A stretch of DNA of 64,000 nt from Seriola aureovittata (Eukaryota > Chordata > Actinopteri > Carangiformes > Carangidae). The translations under genes and the position numbers were made by a program. The notes beneath the pieces were generated by a model, which did not search any database, had not been told where the DNA came from, and saw nothing but the letters and a program-made list of their open reading frames with translations. Shown in pieces: positions 13,301 to 61,502 of this stretch (its first letter is position 1; every line of letters begins with the position of its first letter). The DNA lies in assembly GCF_021018895.1 (NCBI RefSeq), contig NC_079382.1, forward strand, positions 12,735,001 through 12,799,000, in the 5' to 3' direction.

Positions 13301-16300
13301 TAGAAGCCAGTGGAGGCTTTTCAGTGTTTTTTTTGTTTTTTTTCTTACAATCAGCACAACAATGTCAAAATGCACCTTATAACCTCTATTAATGACTTCA
13401 AAAAAATTTGATTTTTTTAATATAAATATATTTATGTATTACATTATAATTTAATAAAATATTTTCTACTAATTTTCTGCCTTCCCGACTCAGATTTACA
13501 GGCCCATGTTGCAGGTCTGGAGCGCTCTCTGGAGGAGGAGAAAGAGAAGTGCAGGGCAGAGCGCCAGAGGAGGAAAGAACTTCACAACACACTGGTGGTG
13601 AGGACAGATGTTTTATCGCCATATTGGCCAGAAGCAAAGTATTATACCCTTGAGTGATTATATGCACATTAAAAACTGCTGCAAATCATATCATTTTGGA
13701 TTTTCATCATCCTTTGTTTTGCTACAGGAGCTGAGAGGTAACATCAGAGTTCACTGCAGGGTGCGACCAGTTCTACCCTTTGACCACATCCGGTCCTCGA
13801 CATCTGGATCAGGGTGGGTCAACACACAATGCATCATCTGTCCACACCATGAAATACTGTATGATAAATGATGTGTGTGCACAGTTGTTCTGTGCTTGAA
13901 AAGTTAAGATGATGTAATGTTATAGTTGTCTCTTTTTCACTATCAGGCCTGCGTCATCAGAGGAAGTGGTTTATGCAATCAGTGATGTGAGTTTAATTGA
14001 CTCTTAAATTTGGTGGTTGCTGTGAACCTGCCTCAGTGTTCTCACTTTTTCATTATTCCTTATTTGTATTTTCAGGACACAGTGATGGTGAACTGCCTGA
14101 AAACAGGGATGCCAATGCAAGACAAGATGTTTGAGTTTGAGAGGTAAAATAGTGACATGATGCAGTGTACATTAGCGTGATTTTTTTTCTCCAGTTTTTT
14201 CATCAATAGGTCACTGTGGTGATTTTGTTTCTTCCAGGGTGCATGGACCAGCGGATTCCCAGGATGCCGTGTTTGAGGAAGTCAAGCCACTCCTTACATC
14301 TCTGCTGGATGGGTAAGTGTTAAACAATACAAACAGGACTATATCAAATAACATTTCATTCAAGTGTATTCATTCAACTGTTTTCATTAAACACTATCCT
14401 GTGTGAGTGTGGGATTTCAAATCAAGAACAAACTGAATGAAATAAATGTCAAACAGCATAATATGACTGCAGGGCTTCAGCATTAACTGAATGTCATTTC
14501 TTTCTCTACCCTGCAGCTACAATGTTTGTATCATGGCGTACGGACAGACAGGCAGTGGGAAGACTCACACCATGATGGGATCCCAGCCACTACATGACCA
14601 CTCAAGGACACAGCAGGAGGCACAGCAGGGTATTATCCCCAAGGCTGCTGCTGAGCTGTTTCGGTGAGTGAGAATAGACTGTTTCTTCATTTGTTTTGTG
14701 TAAAATTTACAACACGTAATGACTAAATTCAAGAAGAAAGTCTGCTCCTGCCTTTTAATGTGTGTAAGATAAAAACCATAGCTGATGGTCATCATAAAAA
14801 AAAGAAAAAAATCTGTCTATTGATTTATAATGTGCACTGAAAGCTAAAATAGACTGTAATTGTCTTGAACTGTTACCCTTTCTTTTCTTTATCTGTCTAA
14901 TGTTGCGTATATGTTCCTGTGTGTGTGTGTGTGACCCAGGCTGATCTCTGAGAAGCCTGCAGAGAGCCACACGGTGGAGGTGTCAGTGATGGAAGTGTAT
15001 AACAATGAGGTGTTTGACCTGCTGGCCAGAGATGAGCAGGGGAACGCTGCCGGCCAGCGCAGGGACGTCATCACCACCTCCTCTGGTGCCATCCAGGTCA
15101 CCTCCCTTACATACGTGTGAGTAATGCCAGAGCTGAGGTGACTGTGTGCAGAAAGTGTTTATTTGTGCTTCAATTTATATGAGCCTAAAATGTGACATTT
15201 TGTAGCTCGACTGCCAGGTTCATGAAATAATTGTATGTTTTGGTGGAAATTTTTAAAGCTCCACTGATCAATACTTTTTTATATATGAAAAATGTATCAA
15301 ATGATGTGTAATTAGAAATGGGCTGCTTTCAGATCAATGGGGCTTTCTAACTATTTTGTTTTATGTTGTACAGCTTGCAAATTACATGGTTAAGATAAAG
15401 CCACTGTATGCAACTTGCCCAGCACCAAACTGCTGATCGACAAAGTTTACTGAGCATTAAACACGATAAAGAGTCAGTAGTTGGTGGTGACAAAAAATGG
15501 CTAATGGAGAGGGAATTTTGATATGTCCTAACTTTGTTAAGAGAACCAGAGACACAAGTCCAACTGAATACTAATGTTGCGCTGCAGCTGCTGGATGGAC
15601 AAATAATCATCAGTTCATCCTAAAACTGTAAAAACAACCCTATTGTTAACTTTTAAGTTTATATGGTGAACTTGTTGGAACATCAGCAAATATAGAGCAA
15701 CATTAGCATTCATGTGCAGTCATATTTCAGGATTGGCTGCTAAATGCTCCACTGTGCTCACCAGTTAGTCACAGAGTTTGTATGTTATTTAGGGCTGGGT
15801 TGCTAGTGTACAGTGGGTTTTTAGAGCTTCTTCACTGAGAACAGCTGTGGCTGAAAACAACACTATGACAGTGGTGAGACTTAATCAAACTGTAAAGACC
15901 AGGAAATCAAAAGTTAAAAGACGCTAAACTCCATATAGCTGAGAAGAGCTGCAAAGTTGGGCTATAATTCACTGTGGTTTTGTCACTATGAGTAAGACCT
16001 TTCACATGCACCTAGTCATTTGATCCAGTGTTCATATAAAAAATATTGATTATAGCAGATTAGTAAAGTGCTAGGAAATGGTGTGTGTTTAATTTTTTAA
16101 TCACTTTCTCTAACAGGCCTGTGTGTAGCGCCTCTGAGGTGATGCAGGTCATCAGCAGTGTTCTGAAACTCAGGGCTCGCTGTCCAACCCTTGTCCATAC
16201 CGACTCTTCACGCTCTCATCTCATTGTAACCCTCACCATTTCCTCCAAGAGCCCCAATGCATTGGCCCTGGGTGAGATGCATTCATACACACAAGTCAAG

Positions 16301-18109
16301 TCAATTCACAACATAAGTTATCTGGAGGTACTTTCCAAATATCTTTTATAATATTATTTACAGAGACCCAACAATTCCCACCAAGAGCAAGCACTAGGCG
16401 ACAGTGGCAAGGAAAAACTTCCTTTTAAGAGGCAGAACCAGACTCTGGGTCAGCAGCCATCTGCCTTGACCGGTTGGGTTGGAGGGGGGGGGCAACTGTA
16501 GTGCTCCTACTGATAAAAATAGTAATGACAGCTAATAACATTAATGATTATCATTATTAATTATGGTTCATTTTAGCAGGATAAGCAAGGTGTTAAACAT
16601 GGGGGCATTAGGTGCTTTGCAGTTGCAGATCCAGACTGTACAGCTGCAGCTGTGGAGGCAGGAGGACCTGCGGACCTCACAGACACTCTCACATTAGCAT
16701 ACATGACACCTGTTGGCCACATATTCCTGCATTGTGACTTTACTACTCTACTTCCATTCAGCCCGTAGGCTACAGAGTGCCAAGAAGGACATGCAACGCT
16801 CCAACCAGAAGGAGTGGTGGAGTCCACGCTGTCGCCGTGCCAATCCTGCTGCCCGCCACTCATCTGACGAACTCTTTGCGAGCTCCGCCTCCTCTCCCTG
16901 CCCTTCACCTTCCTATTCCCCATGTCCCTCCCCCAGGAACAGTATCACACAGGCTCCATTCAAGACCAAGCTGCAGCTGGTGGACCTGGCAGGGAGTGAG
17001 TGTGTTGGTAAGAGGGGCTCAATGTTTCGGGTTCTTTGAATTTGTAGATTTCAGATGAACACTGGTCCCTCAGTGTTTGAAGATACACAAGGCATAAGTT
17101 TAAGTGGAATATAAAAATTGCAAAATGGGGCTTTAGCCATGTTGTAGATAGACTGCTGCTAAAAATGAAAATTCAAGTGTCATCTGCTCTGATGAGATCT
17201 TTCTTAAGCCAGAACCTGACTCTTAAACACCAGAGTGTACTCCATCAAAAGCAAGCTGGATTCATAAAAAAATACATCTTCATTGTTTGGTATGAAGCGT
17301 CATAAATCTGAGATTGATGACATGACAGATTGGCTATGTGAGTGTTTGGTAGTTAAATCTGAACAGTCTTCTGTCACCACTTGTAGTTACTTCAAGCTAA
17401 ATATGCTGCTTAGTGCAGATTTAAAAGAATTTAAACACAGCCTGTTTCTGTTTTTATAGCATCTGAACCATGAAATATCAAATGAGTAAAGTGTGTGTGT
17501 GTGTGTGTGTCCCAGGTATGTCTGGAGTTTCGGGTGCCGCTCTGTGGGAGTTGTCCTGTATAAATCGCAGCCTCTCTGCTCTGTCTGATGTCCTGGGAGC
17601 TTTGGCTGAACAGAGACCACATGTCCCATACAGGAACAGCAAACTGACTCATCTACTTCAGGATAGCATAGGTACAAACACACACACACACTCACTCACA
17701 CTCTCTCTCTCTCTAACTTTCCTTCTTCTGTGTAGGACAGATGCTTCGTATGTCTCCTTTAAATCCAGTGTCTTCCCATCCAGTTTAGAGATTCCACACA
17801 TCAGTACTCTCAAACATGCAGAAAACATGAACAAACCCATACACTAAAATACCTGAACATACACATACAGAGTAAATGTAGTGTGTTATTTATGTTTATC
17901 GTATCTAATGTTTTCATATTAACTTCTCCTCTTGTCTTTCCCCATCTTGTCCATCAGGTGGCGATGCCAAGTTGTTGGTGATGCTGTGTGTCTCTCCCAC
18001 GCAGCGCTTCATCACCGAGTCGCTGCAGTCTCTGGGATTAGGCACACGAGCCCGTCAGGTGCAGAAGGAGCAACCGCGGAAGAAGAATAACACCCTCAAA
18101 GTTAAGTGA
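10395..18109 (+). CDS. kif25: Kinesin family member 25 (kinesin-14-type C-terminal motor)
   Basis: Fifteen coding exons: 10395-10463, 10595-10660, 11626-11748, 11948-12089, 13494-13597, 13728-13813, 13947-13986, 14076-14143, 14238-14312, 14517-14663, 14940-15116, 16117-16271, 16762-17007, 17516-17671 and 17958-18109. All borders are GT-AG and frames join without a break, giving 601 aa. Residues 1-168 are charged and heptad-like (stalk). The neck [13 protein letters not shown] (170-182) precedes the motor, the order typical of minus-end-directed kinesin-14s. The P-loop GQTGSGKT is at 267-274, switch I DSSRSH at 395-400 and switch II DLAGSE at 492-497. Blocks such as [30 protein letters not shown] and [11 protein letters not shown] match human KIF25, which restrains premature centrosome separation. 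Unlike the 384-aa human form I recall, this gene encodes a long N-terminal coiled coil. No motor exon is broken. Confidence 0.95.
10715..10757. repeat. TTCTA/TATC low-complexity tract
   Basis: Short run of TTCTA-like pentamers followed by TATC steps in kif25 intron 2. Confidence 0.6.
13015..13041. repeat. (GA)n microsatellite
   Basis: Pure GA run of about 13 units in kif25 intron 4. Confidence 0.9.
14517..14663 (+). CDS. kif25: kif25 exon 10: nucleotide-binding P-loop
   Basis: Encodes [20 protein letters not shown] and the following helix. GQTGSGKT is the Walker A motif that holds ATP phosphate, with Lys273 and Thr274 both present. A 20-residue polar loop rich in His and Gln (residues 282-296) follows. 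The exon ends in PKAAAELF, the start of the next conserved motor helix. Confidence 0.95.
14919..14933 (+). repeat. UG repeat in the kif25 exon 11 acceptor tract
   Basis: A (GT)7-8 run ends seven bases before exon 11 and stands where a polypyrimidine tract would normally be. UG runs are known binding sites for TDP-43 and CELF proteins, so it may set how often exon 11 is used. Exon 11 is 177 nt, so skipping would keep frame. Confidence 0.6.
15600..15990. repeat. Dispersed repeat, copy B (kif25 intron 11)
   Basis: Shares the blocks at 15684-15705 and around 15736-15755 with copy A near 1261-1383. It occupies part of the 1-kb intron 11. Exact borders are not visible. Confidence 0.45.
16117..16271 (+). 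CDS. kif25: kif25 exon 12: switch I
   Basis: Encodes residues 367-417 with [20 protein letters not shown] is the switch I signature that senses the gamma phosphate. Most kinesins carry Asn three places before SSRSH (NxxSSRSH). Here that place is His393, and human KIF25 as I recall it also has His, so this is a family trait rather than damage. Confidence 0.92.
16293..16690 (+). repeat. Common teleost interspersed repeat in kif25 intron 12
   Basis: The segment begins caagtcaattcacaacataa and passes through acagagacccaacaattccc, gcaagcactaggcgacagtg, gcaaggaaaaacttcctttt and cagccatctgccttgaccgg. It ends near ctgtggaggcaggaggacct. I recognise this order of blocks as a high-copy percomorph repeat. 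The usual tttatttatatagc stretch after caagtcaa is missing, so this copy has a small 5' deletion. Its class (SINE or DNA element) is not settled here. It begins about 20 bp after the exon 12 donor. Confidence 0.75.
16762..17007 (+). CDS. kif25: kif25 exon 13: Ser/Pro-rich loop and switch II
   Basis: Encodes residues 419-499. The first two thirds form a basic and then Ser/Pro-rich insert ([20 protein letters not shown] at 458-477) between the switch I strand and the [10 protein letters not shown] strand. Most kinesins have only a short loop here. Human KIF25 also has a long, poorly conserved insert at this place. Switch II DLAGSE is intact; human KIF25, as I recall it, has DSAGSE. Confidence 0.9.
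17491..17510 (+). repeat. UG repeat in the kif25 exon 14 acceptor tract
   Basis: Ten GT units followed directly by cccag and exon 14 (17516). It replaces the polypyrimidine tract, so recognition of this acceptor probably depends on UG-binding factors. Exon 14 is 156 nt and frame-neutral if skipped, though it carries conserved motor sequence ([15 protein letters not shown]). Confidence 0.65.
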
Positions 18110-21261
<3,152 letters not shown>

Positions 21262-22809
21262 CTGAAACATAACATTAGATTTTTATTAATTCAAGCAAAC
21301 TGTTACAGTCAACAGTTACATAAGTTACATGGTATACAGTATTGATCTAATCTTTTTCTTTTTTTAAACCAGGGTTTCTGTCCCCCCGTCCCTTTGTCCC
21401 CCAAACATAGAAACAGCAAATCCATACAAGCGCAGGCAAGTAAGTAGTAACAGCACAATACATTCATCAACTCAACGATACGTTTTGTACGAACAATAAG
21501 GCAAGTAGAAGAAAGAACAAACAAACAAACAGAAAAAGATGGCAGACATTTTCTTTGAAATGAGCCAGAACAAGGCATGATGTATCCTCCTCTTTTAGGC
21601 CTGAAAAGGCAGTATCCCGCAGATTTTATTCTTTTGCTGCTGTAGAACCAAACGAGGTAAGGCTTCTCGTTAGTGGGCAGGTACACGGTAAAGGGGGATC
21701 TGAGGGAAAAGCTGCCTTCTGTAGTTTTGAGTGGTTTGTACCTTATCATGGGTACCTTCTCAAAATTTTTCCTCGGCACACTGAATATTAATTAGGGACA
21801 ATAAGAGAGGCAGGAAATCTGATGTACATCTACAGCATCTAATCACTTCCAGTGTCCATATCTGTGGCAAATAACGTAACGAGCTCATCATACTAAAAAC
21901 CCATGGCTCAGTGTTTATCTTAGACATTGCCTGATGTCAACATGAGCGTTTGTGGTTCCTTAGAACCTGGACAGACGAAAAAGCTCAATCTCTTGGCATA
22001 CATTTCCCTGGGGTAAAGGTTAGATGTAAGTGGATGGATATGCACACACGTTGCCAAAGGCGGCCATATGCTTCCCCGTCCTCATTTTCAACCATACAAC
22101 AATCATCACATGACATACCAACACAATCTTTTGCTTGTTCTTAGTGGTAAAGTCAGTCCTGATAACGAGAGAGAAAACAAAAACGACCCAGCTGGTGTTC
22201 ATACTGAGTGACCATTCGTGTAGAGGTCACTATCGGCAACTACTGGCCTATTAAAACCGCAAATGTTTCAGCAGAAAAGGGTAAATGAAAGACGATAAAA
22301 TAAAACAGCATTCATTCGATGCCATGTTCAGCCACCAGGTGGCAAAACTGTGTTGGAGAACTAAAGATAGATGCAACATGCCTCCATTTTTTTCCTTTTT
22401 TTTTTAATATTGATGTACAGATAAGAAAAACAAAAACAAGTGGTTCTTCAAAAAAGTTATTTTCATGTATAACAATAGTAAACATGGGGGATTCCATTGT
22501 AGGAAATCCAGCTGAAACAAGGTTGTGTGGTTGTGCAGAAAAGAATGAATGCAAAAAACTTGGAACACTAGAAAGACGGACGAGGGCGACGTGGAGACTC
22601 GTCTGATCACAAACCACAACGAGACAGAGATATGATGAGATAAAAAAGCTTGACAGAGAAAAAGTGGGAAACACTGATGTTCCTCTTCTTTCCGGAATAG
22701 AAAGGACTCTTTGATGGCGAGGTGTGGAGTGCAGGCTTTTTTTTGGGGGGGGGGGGGGCACCTGAACATGTTTGTCCTCTTCTGCCACGGCTGCTTTTTT
22801 CCATCTCCA
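21262..22809 (-). other. wasf1: wasf1 3' untranslated region (probable)
   Basis: The stop codon is at 22810-22812. The next exons and genes are far away, and a minus-strand AATAAA (TTTATT at 21282-21287) would end a 3' UTR of about 1.5 kb. Another AATAAA lies at 21625-21630 and could give a shorter form. The long minus-strand open frames here are chance. A T8/G14 run at 22737-22758 lies 50 bases after the stop. Confidence 0.5.
22737..22758. repeat. T8/G14 homopolymer pair in the wasf1 3' UTR
   Basis: Eight T followed by fourteen G on the plus strand, so the mRNA carries C14 then A8. A C-rich mRNA run is a possible poly(C)-binding-protein site, but this is also an error-prone kind of sequence. 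Confidence 0.7.
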
Positions 22810-56160
<33,351 letters not shown>

Positions 56161-56919
56161 CCTTCTGCTGCAACACCACTAACTACAGGAGTCAGATGGA
56201 GGAGGACAGAACAGAGGAGGGGAAGGGAAAGAGGAAGGAGAAGTAACACAAGACAAAACTTCATTAGTACACCAATACTTGACATTGTGATTTTGCTGCT
56301 TACTACAACTGTGAACCCAAGAAGAAGAGACAGAGAAAACACTTGTTTAACTGATTGTTTTGCTAATAACATCGGAATTATAGAGGGAGGCTGAGAAAGC
56401 CTTTAGTATAGGAGAGAGAAAGATGAAAGAAAAGATGAAACATGCTGTGGGTTGAGGGGTAAAAGGAGCGTGCAGAGATTGAATACAGTGTGAGGAGGTT
56501 GGTTAAACCGGATCCTGGAGAAATATAAAATGCAGCAGAACAGCAGGGAAGAAATGTTTTGACATTGCTAACAGCCATGTTGCCTCATCTGTTTCACTGA
56601 CTTAGCACTGTCTTTTCCTTTTCATCGTGCATAGCCAGGCTAACATACCTCAGCACTTTGTCTGCCCACTCAGCCATGCTAATGGCATTAAGGCTGCAGC
56701 GTGGGGCTTCTTAGGCCCAGTTCTCCTCCATTCACACCAATGGCAAAAACAAAACCACAGAGTCTGCAATAATCCAGAACCAGGCTATGTTTACAGAAAT
56801 CATAAAAGGTGCACCTAATGTACCCATTTGCACTTAATACACCTTAACACCTCAAAAAGCCACAATAAACTGTTAACCAGTCAAAGAGCATGCACCTAGG
56901 CGAGCTGCTTTGTAAGGCT

Positions 56920-57180
56920 GTGAATGTCAGCATGCTAACATGCTCACAATGACAATGCTAATATGAAGATGTATAATGTTTACCATGTTTACCATGTTCA
57001 CCATCACAACCACCATTACAATAAATCCCAAGATGGGCATAAATATTTGGACAAAACTTCATGCCAATTCATCCAATATCAGTCTGAACCAAAGTGGAGC
57101 ACCCCCTGATTTTTCCATCCTGACAGCCAAGCCACTACTAGCATGGCAAAAAATGTCACATATAATTGCCAGTCATAACT
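56920..57180. repeat. Teleost 'gctaacatgctcacaatgac' repeat
   Basis: Contains gcatgctaacatgctcacaa, gtataatgtttaccatgt, aaacttcatgccaattcatc and ctgaaccaaagtggagcacc, then gccaagccactactagcatg. I recognise this order from a frequent fish interspersed repeat. The central part appears deleted. Confidence 0.65.
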
Positions 57181-58947
57181 TAAATATATATGAGAGTTTA
57201 GATGAACAAAAAAACATGAAAGCAACTTGATGATGAAGGTGAAACTGAAAGGTGAGAGCTGAGAAGACAGAAACACCATCCTCTGTCTCTCTGCTGTTAG
57301 CCTGGTTTTAATTAGAGGAAGCATGTGCATTGATGTGGAGATCAGGTGCTCAGACAGACTGAGTGATTGACTGAGCTTGACAATGATAAGGCCTCGTTAA
57401 AGCACTTTAATTGATGTCTGGTTCTTTCAATATCACGCCATATTCTTAGCAGTGTTGCCGTCACTGAGGAATAAACATGATTATTGACCATATCCATAAA
57501 AATGTAGGCCAAAGAAGGCTATTCTAGGAAGTGGCCCAGCTTGGGATGGTTAGAGGGGAGAGAGAGGGGAGTCCAGTAAAAGGCTTTGTTGAGGTGATTC
57601 ATCTCAGAGGCAACTTAACTAGGGGCATCAGTTGCCATAAAAGGCAAGAATGAGATCACGCACCTCTCTCTAAGCCATAGTTAAAAGTGGTTTGAATGAG
57701 GTGTGAGGGTGATGTTACTGTGACACAAACCCAAACACAGTGCCAAATCCCTTCCCATCCCCTAAAATAACAAGAAACCCTCTCTACTCTTCAGAGACTT
57801 TATTTCCTCACACAGTCTCTCCATCACCCACACACGTACGCTCTCTCTCCATTCTTTCCTGATTGGGAAGCTTCTCTTGACCCAGTGCACTGACATTTTT
57901 CACAGCCTCTGGTGGTCTTAGTAAAAGAGGTTTAACCCCTGAGCTATCACTTTCCGAGGTGGAGGTGTAAACGCAATTGTTACTGTGTTGACCTTTAACA
58001 TACAGGCCCAACACTGTTTAATGTAAAATCTACTGTGTTCAAGAAAAAGGGATACCAAAGGACAATCTCAAAACAAAAATAGCAAGGATTTAAAGCTGGC
58101 TGTATCAATAATCTCCTCTAAACCTCAGCAAAAAAGGAAATAAGCATATTTCCCAAACTCTCAAATTTTTCCTTTAATAAATAAAATATCAACAATAAAA
58201 AAATACAAATTTTGTTGTTAATCTAATTTTCTTCAAATAGAGTTGCTGCTCCCTTTGCACAATCTTCATCCCAACTCCCTCTGAGCAAAAACATGCTCCT
58301 CTTCTAATGTTGATTTAATATCATGAATCAATACAGCATTTATTTAACTTCATTCATCTAATAGGTTTACTTTATGAGAACAGTAAGTGTTCTTGTATTT
58401 TGTACAGCATATCTCTGGGGTACAGACGTACAGACAAATAGGGAGGCAAACAAAAATTAAATCAGTCAATCATAACTCTGTTTATTTCTCTGCCATGCAT
58501 GTACACTAGCTTCTTTGACACAAACGCAGAAGATACACACACTCACACATACACACACACAGATGATGACAAATGTATCTTGGGGGCAAGCTCATACTGT
58601 CTTTGTACCCCTCCCCCCTGTGCTCATCTCTCCTTCTTCAAGGCTTCTCTCTTGTCTCATCTCCTCATAAAGGAATGTTTTGTCCTCTTAGCAACTTTCC
58701 TCCTACCGAGTGGGTCATGAGTTATTTCTGCGGATGACAGAGGACAGATTTGTCTAAACTGGGAAATAAAAATAATGTTTTAGGGGGGAAGTGGAAGAAA
58801 GATGACACAGACAGAGAAACAACCATTTTAGGCGGTGGTGGGCGACAAATTGACTACACATTTAAAAGAATAATAGTAGCTTTATTTTCATATGACTTTA
58901 TAGAAAACAAATATTTCATGGACGACAGAGAAACGCTGCCATAAGGG

Positions 58948-58962
58948 GGTGGGGGGGGGGGG
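58948..58962. repeat. Poly-G run
   Basis: Near-pure G run, preceded by gggggtg. Confidence 0.8.
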
Positions 58963-61395
58963 AGATGATGGATTCAAAAACAAAGCAGCAGTAGATGAAA
59001 GGGAATTATCATTCACTCCAACCCTCAAAGCCACATAACATAAAAGCACATAGAAATGGGTGTTAAGTGATGATATTGATTCTGCCAACCTGGACTCCTC
59101 AGGGTGGGCTTTTCAAATAGCAGAGATGCTGACAGTTTCCTCTATTGATCTCTGATAGAAATTTACGAATGATTTAAAATTGCCATGCTGAAATTCAAGT
59201 GGTTGAGACGTTCTGTGTTTCAAAGTCATCCACAAAATCATGAAGTCAGTTATGAAATTTGCCTCTCTTTTATTAAGTGACTGCTGTATCCTCTACACTT
59301 GTGTTATGGGTTCATTTTAGTTTGTGCTCCACTTTCATCCCTGTTTTGGTCCCTGTTGTGGATCTAGCTTGTGAAAGCAACGTTAAGAGGTTATCGGAAA
59401 AAAACAAACTAAGGATGATATCTATTTCCTTTACATTATAATAGGCTCATTTACATCTTCTTGATATTTGTTGTCACAGCATTAGAGAGTAAACAGTGTT
59501 AACTTGCCTTTCCTTTCAAAAAAATTCCTCTGTCTCAGGATACAGCACGTACGGGTTTATGTGCGTGATAAATGACTGCAGCATACATTTGCTGCTTCGC
59601 TGATTGGACATAAGTTAACCCAACACTGCTATCCACAGGAGGAAAGGTTTTCTCTAAAACACAAGCACTCACATACTGTATGAACACACACATACATGCT
59701 GCATTTATCCGCTGAGATTTCCATACCATGCTCTGACAAGATGACGTATGACAGCGCCATTCCTATGAGAACGTTTACAGATCATCTGGAGATATTTAGT
59801 TTTAAAGTGAAAGACTAAAAAGCATAACAGAGAAAGACATTGAGGAGGCGAGCCCAGCAGAGTAGATGATTTTTAATGGGCAGGTGTAGTGCGATGAAAA
59901 CGACATGTTCTTGATGTGTGTGGGGATTTTCTCAGACTGCAGAAATGTAAGCGTTGCAGAGGAATTAATTACTCATAGGTAACCAGGCGGACAACCAATT
60001 ACATATAAGAGCAGCCCACTAATGCTATGACTGAAATGATGATATGGGTAACACATAGCAGACAACTCAGACATAATAAAAGCAGCCATCAGGCAAGCTT
60101 TAAGTCCAGCTATGTGTATCATCTTTTCCGTATCTGTGAAACAGAGGCCTTTCACATCATCCTGAATTAACAGCATTGCATACAGACTTTGCATATAAAA
60201 TGATCGATCTGGAAACCTTTTGAACACAATAAATGACACCACACACCAACAGCAAATCTGGGGTTTAAAAACTCTGGTCACACGTCACTTCCATGGACAA
60301 CTCTCCACTGTCCACTGTGCTCACTGTAAAGCCCATATTAGAGTTAAACATACAGATGGGTAAGTAGGAATCTTTTCAGCTTGGCTATTTAACAATCATT
60401 CTCACTACACCAACAAACAGACCATTCTCACTTTTAGCTAATGGTCAATCACGTCTATGGTCCCCAGCTGAGATTCCACAGTGTTTTATGGGGCTGAAAG
60501 CGTACGAGGCATTTATGACTGCCTAGTGATTAGTCTGAGACAAATTCCTGACTATTCAGCACAATAGCTGCTCCATGAGAGAAAAGATGTAGATGAAAGA
60601 ACAGACAGAGCTAACACTGAAAAGATTACACTTTTTCATTTTCAGTTTGATCCTGATTCAATCGAGTGGGAACTGTGGTTTCCTCTTTTGTTCCCTTGAC
60701 TGTGCCCTGTCAGTAAAATAGAGAACGGCCGTCACTGCAGCCCATACAAGTATCAAATGATGTGGGGTGTTCTCTGCTTAAAGAAATATGTCCCATACCT
60801 GCTATTTCCCTTCCTTTTCCGTCTTTTATTTTTGCCACCCAGGCCTGCCAGCCTCTTCCCTGTCCGCACACCCCTTTACCACTGTCCTCCTACTTTTACC
60901 GTCCATTCATCTTGGGTGGTGCTTCCCGCTGCCACCTATCACCATGGCAACGGCTGCAGTGGGATGTCATTGGTCACTTTATAATATCCCAAGAGAGGCA
61001 AAGAGGTGGGGGGACGAAAGGGTGGAAGGGGGGACTGAATGAGCAAAGATTGAGGTGATGTGTCAAAACAGTGATGGCAAATGATAAATTAATGCAATAT
61101 GAGACGGAGAAGAAGAGGGAGATCGGGGACTTCTCATCCATTGTGTTTGAACACAAAGCAGGGTGAGGGACAGCACGTGCCGATAGAGAGCAGGGGGCCT
61201 CCAGTAGTGCGGCTCATTGCACTTGGGACAATATGTCCAACTACAGGCTCCAATGAATCCTAATGGAGCATTTATTCACTCATACTGCCACACAATATGG
61301 CTGCAGACCCCTCAATACAAAGGAGGTCAAGGGCCTTTTATTTGGAGGGCCTGGAAGAGACACCAGACCCTTGATACTCCATTAGCTAGGATTAG

Positions 61396-61398
<3 letters not shown>

Positions 61399-61469
<71 letters not shown>

Positions 61470-61502
61470 GCACACACACACATATATATGCACACACACA
61501 CA
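61399..61502. repeat. (CA)n microsatellite with TATATG interruptions
   Basis: Pure CA to about 61464, then CA blocks separated by TATATG. Confidence 0.95.
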
